DNA of 64,000 nucleotides. Origin: Liolophura sinensis (taxonomy: Eukaryota; Mollusca; Polyplacophora; Chitonida; Chitonidae). Under the pieces are notes generated by a model that was not told the origin of the DNA, did no database searches, and was given only the letters and a program-made list of their open reading frames with translations. The position numbers were made by a program, and so were the translations under genes. The stretch is from assembly GCF_032854445.1 (NCBI RefSeq), contig NC_088304.1, forward strand, positions 18,761,850-18,825,849, read 5' to 3'. This document shows positions 24,191 to 36,200 of this stretch, one piece after another; position 1 is the first letter of the stretch, and each line of letters opens with the position of its first letter.

Positions 24191-24691
24191 TATATTTTAT
24201 ACATTTAAGGTGTTGTAATGTTGAAAGTGGATTTCAAGTAAATTTGTTCACAAACCAAAAAACTGAATAACAGGAGTAAACAGCTGCTTCTAAATGTCGT
24301 GAAATAACTGGGTTTTTGGGGGGTTTATTTTTTTTTTGGTTTTTTTTTTTTTGTTAAGCTTGTCCCAGTTAGTGTAGCTAAGTAGTGCAAGTCTGAAAGG
24401 AGTTTTGACTATTTCAGCAGTTTGTGTTGCCATCATCAGGAGTGTAACTTACGGAAACTTATTATACAGATTGAGGAGCCGATTTCACAACACAAATACT
24501 GACACAAGCCAAAATCTGAAATACGATTTTAAAGATTATTTTTTGGCCCTATAAACTAAAGTTTTCATCACTTCATAAATGTGGTCTTCTGACAAAAGTA
24601 CCAAAATTTCACCCTCCAGTCCCGAAAACTGAGCATTGTGACAAACCTTTGAGTTTTAAGTCCGAAATGGCTTTCTGGAATCTGTCCCTGG

Positions 24692-24884
24692 CCTGGAATC
24701 ACGAAGCTATCATAGACCTTGTTATTGCTTACGTAACAAGGTCAACATAATGCCTGACAAAGTAAATTCAATGTAAGTTATTTTAAAACAAAGCACAGCT
24801 TAAATAAGGGAAAGGAACGTATCATATCTAATGATTTGAATTTTGACTTAAGTCTTAAGACCGCTTATGGAATATAGCCCCACT
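24692..24884. mobile_element. Possible MITE with imperfect inverted ends
   Basis: The left end GGCCTGGAATCACGAAGCTA and the right end, read on the other strand as GGGGCTATATTCCATAAGCG, are imperfect inverted repeats around about 150 bp of A/T-rich DNA. There is no coding frame. The match is partial and read by eye. Confidence 0.35.
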
Positions 24885-25869
24885 CCCACCCCCCACCCCC
24901 ACCCAGGTGCCGGCAAATATGATGATTAGTGCAAAATCGCACTTAGCCGCTAAGTCCACAACGGCAGTTAACCGTTTGATTCTGGGAACTAGCACCAGAT
25001 CTGTCTCTCACGTTCATAATGAAGGTTATACAAGCTTGTAAAGAGAGATGAATAACTAATAACGTGACATGATTAGATCAACAAACAACTTTTATTATTA
25101 TTATACATGTATGTAGTACATGAGTTTTCTCTGAACAAAACGTCACCAATAAAACAACAAACTGTCTACCTGAAGTACAATTTCAACTGAAAAAGTCATT
25201 AGTACATGTGTATTGGCAAAACTCCTCCGATTTTAGGTAGTATTTTTTACGGCAGATCTGTAATTTAGCACTTTTTCGATTATTAAACTTATTCAGATGA
25301 TAGGTGATGTGTTGACAAACATCACAGACAGTAACACAATCTTTGATCAGTGAAAGTAAAAATCTAGACCTTGTGCGCATCAGCATTACAGGGGGTTGTA
25401 CGAGATGCCATAATTAAATGAACCAACCAAAACTATGCGTGCAGGTATGTTCACTTGCTTTATAACAATTTAACCCCTCAAAATGCTTTAAAATATAAGT
25501 CTTCTTTAGTAGGTTTTAGCATAACGACAAATACAATGACGTCAGATCTTTCGCAACCACAAGCGACCAATTCAATGTGAAAATAGCTATTCTGTATGCC
25601 GGAATACGCATCTCGTGAATAAACGTCAAAGATGATCATGAAGTCAGACGTCAATGGGCTTAGCCTTTACCTACGCCAGAAGATTCAAACATTTCACTCC
25701 GTTTAAAACTTTAAAAAAAAAAAAAGGGAGGGACATTTTTACAGGTACAGTTTTAATATACACTTGTGAAGATGACCTTAATTTCAGGTAGTTTTTTCCT
25801 CTAACAGCAGGTAGTCAAAATCCAATCCGCTAAATATATAATTTCCAAAACGCACTGGTTGTACAGAAC

Positions 25870-26118
25870 AACGTTAAAGCCTGGGCCCAAGGATCACCAA
25901 GTTATCTTAAACTTAAGCCTGACTTTAATAGTCTTAGCATGTAACATTATTCCCAAACTTACTTGTGTACTTATTTTCAATTTTGTCAAGAAAGTCGTGG
26001 TCATGGCAACTCTAGGTATTAAAATAAAAATTTCTAAGTAACAATTTTAGAGCGGTTGTGAAGCTAAGACAGACTAAGTCTGACTTAATACGACTAAGAC
26101 AGCTTCCTGATCGGGGGG
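25870..26118. mobile_element. Possible MITE with imperfect terminal inverted repeats
   Basis: The left end (GATCACCAAGTTATCTTAAA and onward) and the reverse complement of the right end (GATCAGGAAGCTGTCTTAGT and onward) align over about 50 bp with mismatches. The interior is A/T-rich and non-coding. Confidence 0.4.
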
Positions 26119-27175
26119 ATTTGACTTTAAAGATCAGAGTAAATGTGGTCTGAAGACTTTGTTGAATAAGCATTATATTTCATGCAAACGATGTAGGAGA
26201 GGTTGTCGTTTTCTTTTACACAAAGCATTGATAAATAAAAAGAAGTGTCAACATCTAAAACATCTACGACACTCGCAAGACCGCAAAGTTGAAATGTTGA
26301 AACGAAGGCAGAGTTGATATACTACATGTATGTCATGAAATACAAAAATTTTGAACTCATGTCCTGTTCAGAAAAGCTGCTACAGAAACTGGGCACCGTA
26401 TAGTTCGACTGACCATATTCCATAACGTTATCTGTGGTGTGTTAATGGCAGATACTATACTAAACAGCATCTCAAATATCTAAGGTTATGTTAGAAAACA
26501 AGTGGGAATTTGTGTTAGTCACAGCTCTGTGAAAAGATCATAGAGCCCCATTTAACATAAACTTATCTACAAGTTAACTTTAAAAAAAAAACTTTTTAAA
26601 AAATCTGATTTTTTTAACAAATGTTTCCTGAAAATGTCCAGTTTGGGGGAAATTTTACAGGTATAACATCTAAGAAAAATCACTAACATTGGCCAGGATT
26701 AGCAAGCACAACTGCAAACAGACTGTGGTCATTAGAATTAGCCTTCACATGCCTCAGGGCATTTGAGTGCTGACTCAGACATAAGAAGTACCAGTCACTA
26801 ACATACAAGAACAGTCACAATATGACAAACCTCAGTAGAAAAATTTAAGTTAATTAATCATATATATAGAAATGAAAGCTAATTAATTACAGCATAAATT
26901 GCCAATGCGATTACTGTACTAATTTCCACATTTAATTTACAGATATAAGCGTGATGAATACATCTCAACCTCATTATTCAATAAATTAAGAATGCACATG
27001 TACAAACTTTAACATTTCAACTCGTGCTGAGGCAATGGAATATGATCATAAAGGAAATTGGTAACATTACACATTTAGAAATCTCTCCAACACACAAAAA
27101 CCTACAAAATATCTTACAAAATCAAACATTGCAGAAACAAATCAAGAAATAACAGTTCACAATGAAACAGAAAAG

Positions 27176-27181
27176 TTTATT
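27176..27181 (-). terminator. Candidate polyadenylation signal of SMG6
   Basis: AATAAA on the minus strand about 3.1 kb downstream of the SMG6 stop codon. The interval 27182-30279 is A/T-rich without a gene on either strand, which fits a long 3' UTR. Other AATAAA-like sites exist nearer, so this is tentative. Confidence 0.3.
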
Positions 27182-28469
27182 TCTTTAGGTTAGAAAATCA
27201 TATACCAGCATCTATGAAAATCGACAAATGTTTTGATAAATTTGTGCACAGATCCTTCCAATGGAAAGCGAGCTGATGACTTAACCTCAGCACTAATCCA
27301 ACACTTCCTAGTCGAAGCAAACACCTAGCTGAAGCGCTAAATGTTAAAATGACATGAAATAACAAGTTTCTTGAAATCAATCCACACTAACAATTACATC
27401 TTACATCTTGAAATTTCAAAATGAAACAATCTGGCTCTATAACCAGTCTCTTACAGCACCTTTTGGAAGTTTCCAATCATTCTAAACTCAACTGAAAAAA
27501 ACCATTAAATAAATAAAAGAGACAAAAAGAGAATAAAAAAGTCTACACTGTGATGTAATATTCTTCACCAAACAGCCAGCAAAGAAATATATCCATGTAC
27601 AAACTGGTATCATACAGCACAAACATGTGAAGTAAACCCTTTCATAAACAGAAACATGTATATCCCAGCTGTCATATGACCTTCATGTACAACCACACAA
27701 GAAAAAAAAAGGTGTAAGTTCAAAATAGGGATAAAAACTGTCTACACTATATATGTACATTTTCAGCATGCATATAAATCAGTTCAATAGGATGCACAAC
27801 GCTTGCCCTAAAGCCTTAGGTGCATGATTCACAGGTTTTGGTGATGAACAAATGATTTTCCATTATTCCATCTGCCATGAACTTAGAATCTGCACGATTT
27901 GGTACATCAAGGGCTCCTCACCAAACACTATGTGTCAAAAGCTTTGTTAAACTTGTCTAAGCCAATCATGTCATAAATTTTTCATGTGCATGCCTCAATG
28001 CTTCATTTCTCATTAAATCATTCTCAACACTTGGGAGTGATGGTAATACAAGAGCCCTTGTAACTTAGTTGCCACTGAGGAACTTCCTGTTTTTGTTACA
28101 GTTACAGCTAACACAGTGTAGCACTGGATTTCTCACCTAAACATTATAAATCATTGTACATGTACTTTAAGTCATTACTCAAGCCTTATTGGTCACCATT
28201 TTTACAAACTGTATAAATAAAAAATTTTAAGATAACCATTGAAGTTCTATCTGATACTAGTACATGTTCACCTGCTTGGATCCGCAGGAAATGGGGACCA
28301 ATAATACATTTATCACTTCAACTGATAACTTTACAGGTATACCACTCAAGGCCAATAGCAAAGTTTCCAGTTCAAACTCTATTGTCGCTAAAGGTAAAAA
28401 CAGTTCTACTGTATCATGTGACTTTCTCCAGCATATATGTACTCGAAATAACCTTTTGTAAAATGTTTT

Positions 28470-28605
28470 TCAGGCGTCCGTGTTACCTGTATGGAAAATG
28501 TGAGCAAAAATAGTTGGCCAACATTTTCTGACAGGTCGCATGTTACAATAGGACTTTTTTACCTTCACCGATAAAAGTTTGAACTCGAAACTCCCCTATT
28601 CTAGT
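28470..28605 (+). repeat. Dispersed repeat copy (also at 41765-41895 and 1641-1724)
   Basis: This segment and 41765-41895 share the order TTTTTCAGG, AAATATAGTTGG-like, CATTTTTGACAGGTC, GGACTT and TTAGCGATAAAA-like blocks. The second half also matches 1641-1724 and its equivalents in intron 1 of the hydrolase genes. It is a low-copy transposon remnant of unknown class. Confidence 0.5.
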
Positions 28606-28960
28606 CGCTTGTGGTGTTCTCAGTTTCTCAGTCCACTGATGTGAAATCTACAGGCAGTTTAATATATTCATATACCCAAAAAGGGCTGGTCATTTGAATA
28701 TGTAATATTTGTGAAACTTCTACACAAATTTTTAAAATTTAAACAAAGATCTAAATGTGTGTTGTAGTGAAGTTAACTCTCCCGGAGTTTACCACATGTG
28801 AAATGTTGTCTGCAAATTCTAAAATGTCTACAAAACTATCACGACACACTGCACCAAAAATCCAGACCAAACAAAAACAAGCATTCTGCACATCTACACA
28901 GTTCACAATCAGTCCGAATTATTCTGAATAGCGGCTGCAAGTATCACAGTTATGAACACC

Positions 28961-29020
28961 TGTAGTTCCTGAATGCAAACATTTCTGTAGTTCCTGAACG
29001 CAAACATTTCTGTAGTTCCT
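28961..29020. repeat. 25-bp tandem repeat, 2.4 copies
   Basis: TGTAGTTCCTGAATGCAAAC plus ATTTC is repeated with one base difference. Confidence 0.8.
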
Positions 29021-29694
29021 TTCAAAGTTCTATTTCAGCACTACTCTGTGAAGTTCCATGGTCACTGTAAACTTCTCAACGTCATCATCTAAAGTATATG
29101 ACAATGCACTACTCCAAGACTTTTCTTATGAGCTCTGTGGTTGCTGTAAACAACAGCCACAAAATTCCAATTTCAGAGGCATTGCATGACATTCACTGAT
29201 ACATTTTTTAAGCCTTCAAGTCATGATTTGACTACACTTGTGCTCTCACGTGCCATAGTCGTTTGCATCAGGCCGAGATAAACTCGCAAATTTACACACT
29301 TTTTTTTTACCTGTAGTCCCAACTGATGGTAGAATTCACCAGCTTATGTGAAATGGTAACAGTCACTGCCATTGACTGCCATCCTGCCTTCAACAATATT
29401 GAGGAATGACCAGTTGAAATCATTGTCATGACTTGGTTTTTAACAGCAATGACCAGTTCAATTCTTGGACACATGTTGGTTTCAGTTGGCTGATGTCTGG
29501 ATAGAAGCCAGTCCCAAACGCTGATGGCAAACAGATGTGGTTCTGAGCCATCAGGTACCCATGCTGCTTCTCCAGGGGGTATTCGTGGGGTCAGCCATGT
29601 GACTATAAAGTACTGAGCCCCTCCCAGGAGTTGCAGGCGCTTTTGTCAGTTTGAAAGACTAATGTTTGTCTATTACCTGTCTGTGTGCTGGAGT

Positions 29695-29829
29695 TAAATG
29701 TACTCCACTGTGCAGGACAGTGTCTACGTCAAATGTACTCCACTGTTCAGGACAGTGCCTAAGTCAAATGTATTTCACTATTCAAGACAGTGTCTAAGTC
29801 GGATGTACTCCACTACAAGGACAGTGCCC
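29695..29829. repeat. About 35-bp tandem repeat, 4 copies
   Basis: Four imperfect copies built on AAATGTACTCCACTGTTCAG followed by GACAGTGTCTAAGTC, inside the probable SMG6 3' UTR. Confidence 0.8.
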
Positions 29830-30187
29830 GAATGGTATTAGTCTTCCATTCTTACAGGAGCACAATTCTGCAAGTCAGCCAGCGCTAACCCACTGTTGTT
29901 ATTGTACCACTTCCACCTGAACTTCCAATCTGCAGGGTTAGTAACGTTAAACAACGACTGTGTGGTTGTAACATGATTCAGACTCAACCAAACACTTTTC
30001 CATTCAAATCTGAAACATGTAAATTAACTCATCTGCTCTCCTTGACAGAACCTCCTCCGCCATCAATATGGAATTCCTTGCAAACGTGAGCAGTAAATCT
30101 GATCAGGGCACACACCCCATGAGCAAGACATCAATGATGATTGACGGATGACAGGTCATTGCAGACCTGCCCACTACTCCACCACAT

Positions 30188-30210
30188 GCTCCTCCTCCTC
30201 CTCCTCCTCA
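30188..30210. repeat. CTC trinucleotide repeat
   Basis: A run of CTC units just after the SMG6 coding end, probably in its 3' UTR. Confidence 0.8.
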
Positions 30211-30279
30211 GTTTGGTCAGGTGATTCTAGCTCCTCCCAATTTTCATCATGACTCATCCAGCCAGCTGAGAGGCTTACT

Positions 30280-33200
30280 TCAGGTGATGTTAGCCCACTT
30301 GAGAAAGGAAGGGATGTCCTTGACTGGTACATTTCTGGTGTGTGCCTTAAGACGCAGATTGCGGTCATCAGTCAACAAAACCACATCCCTCTGTAACCTG
30401 ATTGGAGTGTCTAAAACAGGAACAAAAAAAAAAGTCCAGAATCTGCTTGTTTAATCAAGCTTACACAACAATCTCACTATGCTATTTATATTCTGCCAAA
30501 CACAAACATTACACACGAAGTTAAGCCTATCACTTCCAGATTATACATGAAAAATCTGTAAAGCAAGGTGAGCATTTTCTTCATAGTCTCATCTCTGGCA
30601 ACTCACCCCGGTGTAATCGTAAAGATCACCAGATTAAAACAGAAGATGCCCACAGTGACAGCTGACTAGTGCCTTACCTCCAGATCACTTCCAGATTCTA
30701 CATGAAAAGGAATTTTTATGGGCATCTTCTGTTTTAATCTGGTGAACATACACTCACAGCCCACAGTGACAGCTGACCAGTGCCTTACCTCTAGACTTGG
30801 GCATGGTCTAACATATACGCACAGCCCCCAGTGACAGCTGACCAGTGCCTTACCTCTAGATCTGGGCGTGGCCTAACAGACACACACAGCCCACAGTGAC
30901 AGCTGACCAGTGCCTTACCGCTAGACTTGGGCATGGTCTAACATATACGCACAGCCCCCAGTGACAGCTGACCAGTGCCTTACCTCTAGATTTGGGCGTG
31001 GCCTAACAGACACACACAGCCCACAGTGACAGCTGACTAGTGCCTTACCTCCAGATCACTTCCAGATTCTACATGAAAAGGAATTTTTATGGGCATCTTC
31101 TGTTTTAATCTGGTGAACATACACTCACAGCCCACAGTGACAGCTGACCAGTGCCTTACCTCTAGACTTGGGCATGGTCTAACATACATGTATACGCACA
31201 GCCCCCAGTGACAGCTGACCAGTGCCTTACCTCTAGATCTGGGCGTGGCCTAACATACACCCACAGCCCACAGTGGCAGCTGACCAGTGCCTTACATCTA
31301 GATTTGGGCATGGCCTAACATACACGTACAGCCCACAGTGGCAGCTGACCAGTGCCTTACCTCTAGATTTGGGCATGGCCTAACATACACATACAGCCCA
31401 CAGTGACAGCTGGCCAGTGCCTTACCTCTAGATTTGGGCATGGCCTAACATACAAGTACAGCCCACAGTGACAGATGACCAGTGCCTTACCTCTAGATTT
31501 GGGCGTGGCCTAACATACACCCACAGCCCCCAGTGGCAGCTGACCAGTGCCTTACCTCTAGATTTGGGCGTGGTCTAACATACACACAGCCCACAGTGAC
31601 AGCTGACCAGTGCCTTACCTCTAGATCTGGGCATGGCCTAACATACACATACAGCCCACAGTGACAGCTAACCAGTGCCTTACCTCTAGATTTGGGCATG
31701 AAGTCTCTGGCTACATCTTTACAGTAATGAAGACAACAGGACAAGATCAGGTCATCATTGACACCCTGAAATAAAACAACACGTGATGGTCAGAAGCATT
31801 TCATGGACAGCATGTAGCTGTTTAATACATGGGCCAATAAACTGTAAAAACTTCATGATTGATTTCACGGCATTACCAGCTATTAGAAGTTACACATAGA
31901 ATATGGCAACAACAACTACTTCCACATGTAAAATTGTCAATTGTTTTTCAACTCAACAATTCCAACAATAAGCACCTAATGTGTAAATCATAAAAGTGTA
32001 TCAAATTTCCAACCAAAATGTGATGCCAGTTAATAAGTCCACATGCATTAATGATGATTAATATTAATTTAAGTTTGGAAACAACTACACAAATACTTAA
32101 CGTACCTTCTCAATAATTACAGACACTCCCTAGCGGGTAGAGTCTCCCATGAAGCATTCACAGCCGGCCATACTGGCATGAGAGCTGGTCCAGCTGGAGT
32201 ACAGGGCTACCCCAGCCTATAAAGCAAGCCTTGCCTCACAGCTTACACACAGCAACTCACTATGTAATTTTTCAGTATACATGCTTGTTTACAAAGTTTA
32301 AAAAAAAAAAAACCCAAGACAAAAATACTGACGCAGGAAGATCAACCTAGTGAAAATGTATTTTTGCCCTTTCCCTTCTCAAAACACTCACCAAGCCGTC
32401 TTCCCGGCTTTGTTCTACAAGCTATACTATCTGATATTTGAAGTCAGTGGTTGTGTGGCATTATTTACAAGGAACCATTCAACACCCCACTGCATTAGGC
32501 ATTACATCTGTAGGGTTGTCTTGAATCTACTGATCGCTTTTCTTACTCCTCGCTCGTTTATGCGGCCCATATAAGAATGGAACATGGATGATTGCGGTTT
32601 GATGGATGAATTAATAATGCTGCCTTTACATATGTGGATAAAATGCCTGTTACAGTAAAGCATGCGTTTCCGAGTTGCAGGCAGACTTTTCATTTAGAAA
32701 TGACCATGTGTCTACTTTGGCGGGAACATGACATAAATCTGACAGCTGAGTCTCAATGAGGAGGGAGGGGCAAGAGTTTCACCCTTTTTAGATTAATTTA
32801 AAAAAGATAGTTTGCAACATTTTAGCATGAGTATTTCAAGAAAAAGATGGTAGTGCATGTTCATTCATGTATATATGTCATTCAATTAGCTAAACAAGGC
32901 TTTACACTTTAAAATGCTTTCAAAGTTCATTGTTACATACCAGACGACTTTGACAGAATATCAATCACTGCATGAGGAGTACGTATTGCTGCGAAAGGCA
33001 TTGCTAATTTGAGTACATAAAATATGTTCGCTCAGAAAACAAAGTTCAAGTGGTTAGGTCTAACTGAAAAGTTGAAAGGCCTGATTTCCCTCCCCCCTCC
33101 CCCCTCCCCCCCCCCCCCACAAGAATACAAACCACATCGATTTCATCGGGCACCTGCGAGACTAGAACATGCAAGGCTCCACACACAAGACCATACACAT

Positions 33201-36200
33201 ATGTTCTTTGTCCTAATAAATGTCTAAAGTGAACAGAAGTATTGCCAAATTCAGATCATTACAAACGCGTGCTTTTGTTTTTTAATCTTAACATACATCG
33301 CAACACTGTCCATCTCTGTCTCTTACAAAAGCTCAATGGCACAAAAAGTCAACCTTTAAAAACCCGGCACTGTGTCTCTGCCCGTCTTGCCAAGCTGTTG
33401 AGGCTCACTGAGGTGTGACGAAAACGTCACTAGTGTCACTGACTGACTACCAGTAATCCCCAACTACCCACATAGAGTTTACCACTTAAGACAAAAGCCC
33501 TCGACAAGGCATCATGGTATACAGTTTCAGAAAATGCATTTGTAATTACTGAGAAGGTACAGTAACTCCATATTCAAGCATTTTGCATCTTTGCTTACTA
33601 CAACATGTTTATACTTTTATTTTACTTAACACTCTACTCAAAAAGAATTAATCTCAAAAATACTTCTCAATTTTAAGGAGACTGTCATAGGTACAGTTCT
33701 CCACACAGCTCTTCATTTACTCACACTGCCATCAGTTTCTTCACTGCGGAATGATATGGTCTCCAAAGTAGAGCCTTTTGAAGTGAGGGCCTTGAGGTGG
33801 GGGTTTCGTTTCTCGAACTCATTCTCTAGCAGCTGAACAGCCTGTTTGGCATGGTTACTCACAAATGTCATGTGTTGCTGATGAGCCACATCGTTGGGGT
33901 GACCTCGGAGGCCCCCTTTTGTCAACCCATCTAGCTCATTGATAACTGGAACAGGGAAATGCAAAATTCATGAAAAACTGAAATAAATAGACTATTTACT
34001 GTTGATCTGTAGGAATTAACCAGGTAGCAAAATTTCCATTACCTCAAAAAAACGAGGATTAAAAAAGGTATTTACAGCAGTAATGAGCAGCTCTAAATCT
34101 ATTACGTCGGTCTGTCAGTCAGTTGGTCGGACGATCAGATGGTTAGTAGATAGTTGTCAATGATCATGCAATACCAAAACAACATTAAAACTACACTGTG
34201 TACATGAAACAATGTAAACATTATCAGATCTCCAAAAATTTAAAGACAATCACTCATTCATGAAGATTACGAATCAAAACAGTCCAGTACGTACCGACCA
34301 AAGGCACAACAAGGGTGAACTTTTTACTATTCACAAGTTTCTTGAGTGCAGTCAGGTAGTTTATGAAGCAGTTGGTGTCTGGAACAAGGAACACTGGGCA
34401 GACCTGCAGCTCTATGGCACGATGCCGGTGCTTCTCCAAGATAGCCTGAAACACAAAACTCAGTTTGAATACTTTGTAACGTTTCAATTGTACAAAACAT
34501 AAATGTGTAAAAATTTTTTTTTTTTATTTTTTGTGTGTACATGAAGCAACACAAATTTGACGCCATCATGTATAATTACAGCCTACCAGTACCTTTAACT
34601 CAATACTGCGCCATGTGTTCACAAACCACACACATGTATGGAACACCCCCTGAATATTGAGGAACACAATCTACATACATGTCTGTGTACATGTAAGTAC
34701 ATGTACCATATTGGAAACTTAAGACCTGTCCACAGCATGAAACTGCGAAACCCACTCAAACGTGTCCATGGTCAAAATTTGTAAAATCTGGTCAAAATAC
34801 CAACAAAAAAATTGAAGCAAGGCTCTTTGAAAAATAAATCAGATAATAATAATAAGGAAATATGCACCAAAATTTAACACTTCATTGTACTTCACCTAAA
34901 GTTCGGTGTGTAAGTACATAATGTATATGAAGGCCTTAAAGTAACACTTTTTATCTCAAGACTTCAGTTTTTCTGATAGAAAATAGCTTAAAACTTCACA
35001 AAAAAGTCTTACATGGCCTTATATGTTGGATGAATAAATCACAATCAGGTTAAATGTGTCATTTAAAAAATGCTAAACTTTAGAAGAAATCCAGTAATTT
35101 AATTAGTTATTGAGCTATGCTCACAAGATAATGCCACACAAGCAGACTCATACAATGACCCACAACTCACAAAAGCATGCAAATTAATACATTCCCACTG
35201 CATTTGCAAAGGCAGTAAAAATGTTTTCATAAGAGCGCCGTTGAAAAGACCTGTAAGATTACCTGCTGGGTTCTGAAACTAACAGTAATATCCATTTGAA
35301 TTTAGCAGATTTCCTCCCCACTCTCCCAACCACTCACCTCTACATTCTCCTTCTGTTTAACTTGCTCCTGCACCCGTCTCTCTAGCTCCTGTTTCTTGGC
35401 CCTCAGCTCTCTCACTCTGTGTTCCCCTTCCTCCCCAGTCTCTATCTCTTCCTCACTTTCAATGATCACATCGTCATCCTTTAGTGAAAAGGCCACATTT
35501 GACTTTCAAAGAAAATTTCACCAGAACAAAAAAAAAAAACTTGGTTCAGGTCACAATTGTAATCTGACAGTAAATGTCATGGGAAGTACACACATCTGTA
35601 GAAATATTGTTACCAAATTATTCATAAAATACAATACACATACTTTCAATGCACTGTTGGACAACTTACTTTATTTTATACTAGTCACCGTTAAAGCTGT
35701 TAGTGACATTTTCCATCTATCATCAAAAGAGTTTAGACCTATTGAACGAACAATCTTAGTTTTCCTTTTCAAAAATGTACATCACATATAGAGCATGCAT
35801 CAGTGAGATCTGGAGTATGGAGATCATGTAGATATTTCACCATCCAGCAAGTAACTTACATCAGGCTCATCTCTGTCTTTTGACTCGGTCTCTTGCTCAC
35901 TGTACTCTACAGAGGGCGCCACTGAGTAATACTGTCTCGTCTCCACATTGTATGCCAGCATCGGAGGCTCAATACCACACAGGTAATCCGCAAACGTCTG
36001 AAGTTTCTGGATTCTCAAACAGTCCTTGGCAATATGCTGGCACAAAGAGACAACAAAACAGAAATAACACTATCTCATCAATTTCTCATGCATGAGTGCC
36101 TCTCCATCTACACAAACCAATGTTTTAGCCACATGTATAACCACACTGTGTCAATTCTTAATGTTGCAGTCTAATGCGACCATTCCAATATAATGATAAA

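Larger units (their letters stand above)
11240..24376. repeat. Tandem array unit 3 (about 6.96 kb plus LINE insertion)
   Basis: The third unit is interrupted by the LINE at 11749-17918. Without the LINE and one copy of its target duplication it is about 6962 bp. Similarity to unit 2 stops sharply after AGTGTA at 24371-24376, which marks the right edge of the array. It contains hydrolase copy C. The stretches 18023-18597, 22054-22635 and 23073-24370 hold no recognisable gene. Confidence 0.85.
30280..34445 (-). other. SMG6 PIN nuclease domain exons 17-20
   Basis: Exon 17 carries FLVPDTNCFINYL (Asp about 1381), exon 18 VINELDGLTKG, exon 19 NDDLILSCCLHYCKD (Asp about 1486) and exon 20 VVLLTDDRNLRLKA (Asp about 1524). 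These correspond to the three catalytic aspartates of human SMG6 (1251, 1353, 1392), so the nuclease should be active. The last exon ends FLKWANIT and TGA at 30280-30282. The exon 18 segment between NELDGL and the next helix (GGLRGHPNDVAHQQ) resembles the vertebrate loop. Confidence 0.95.
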
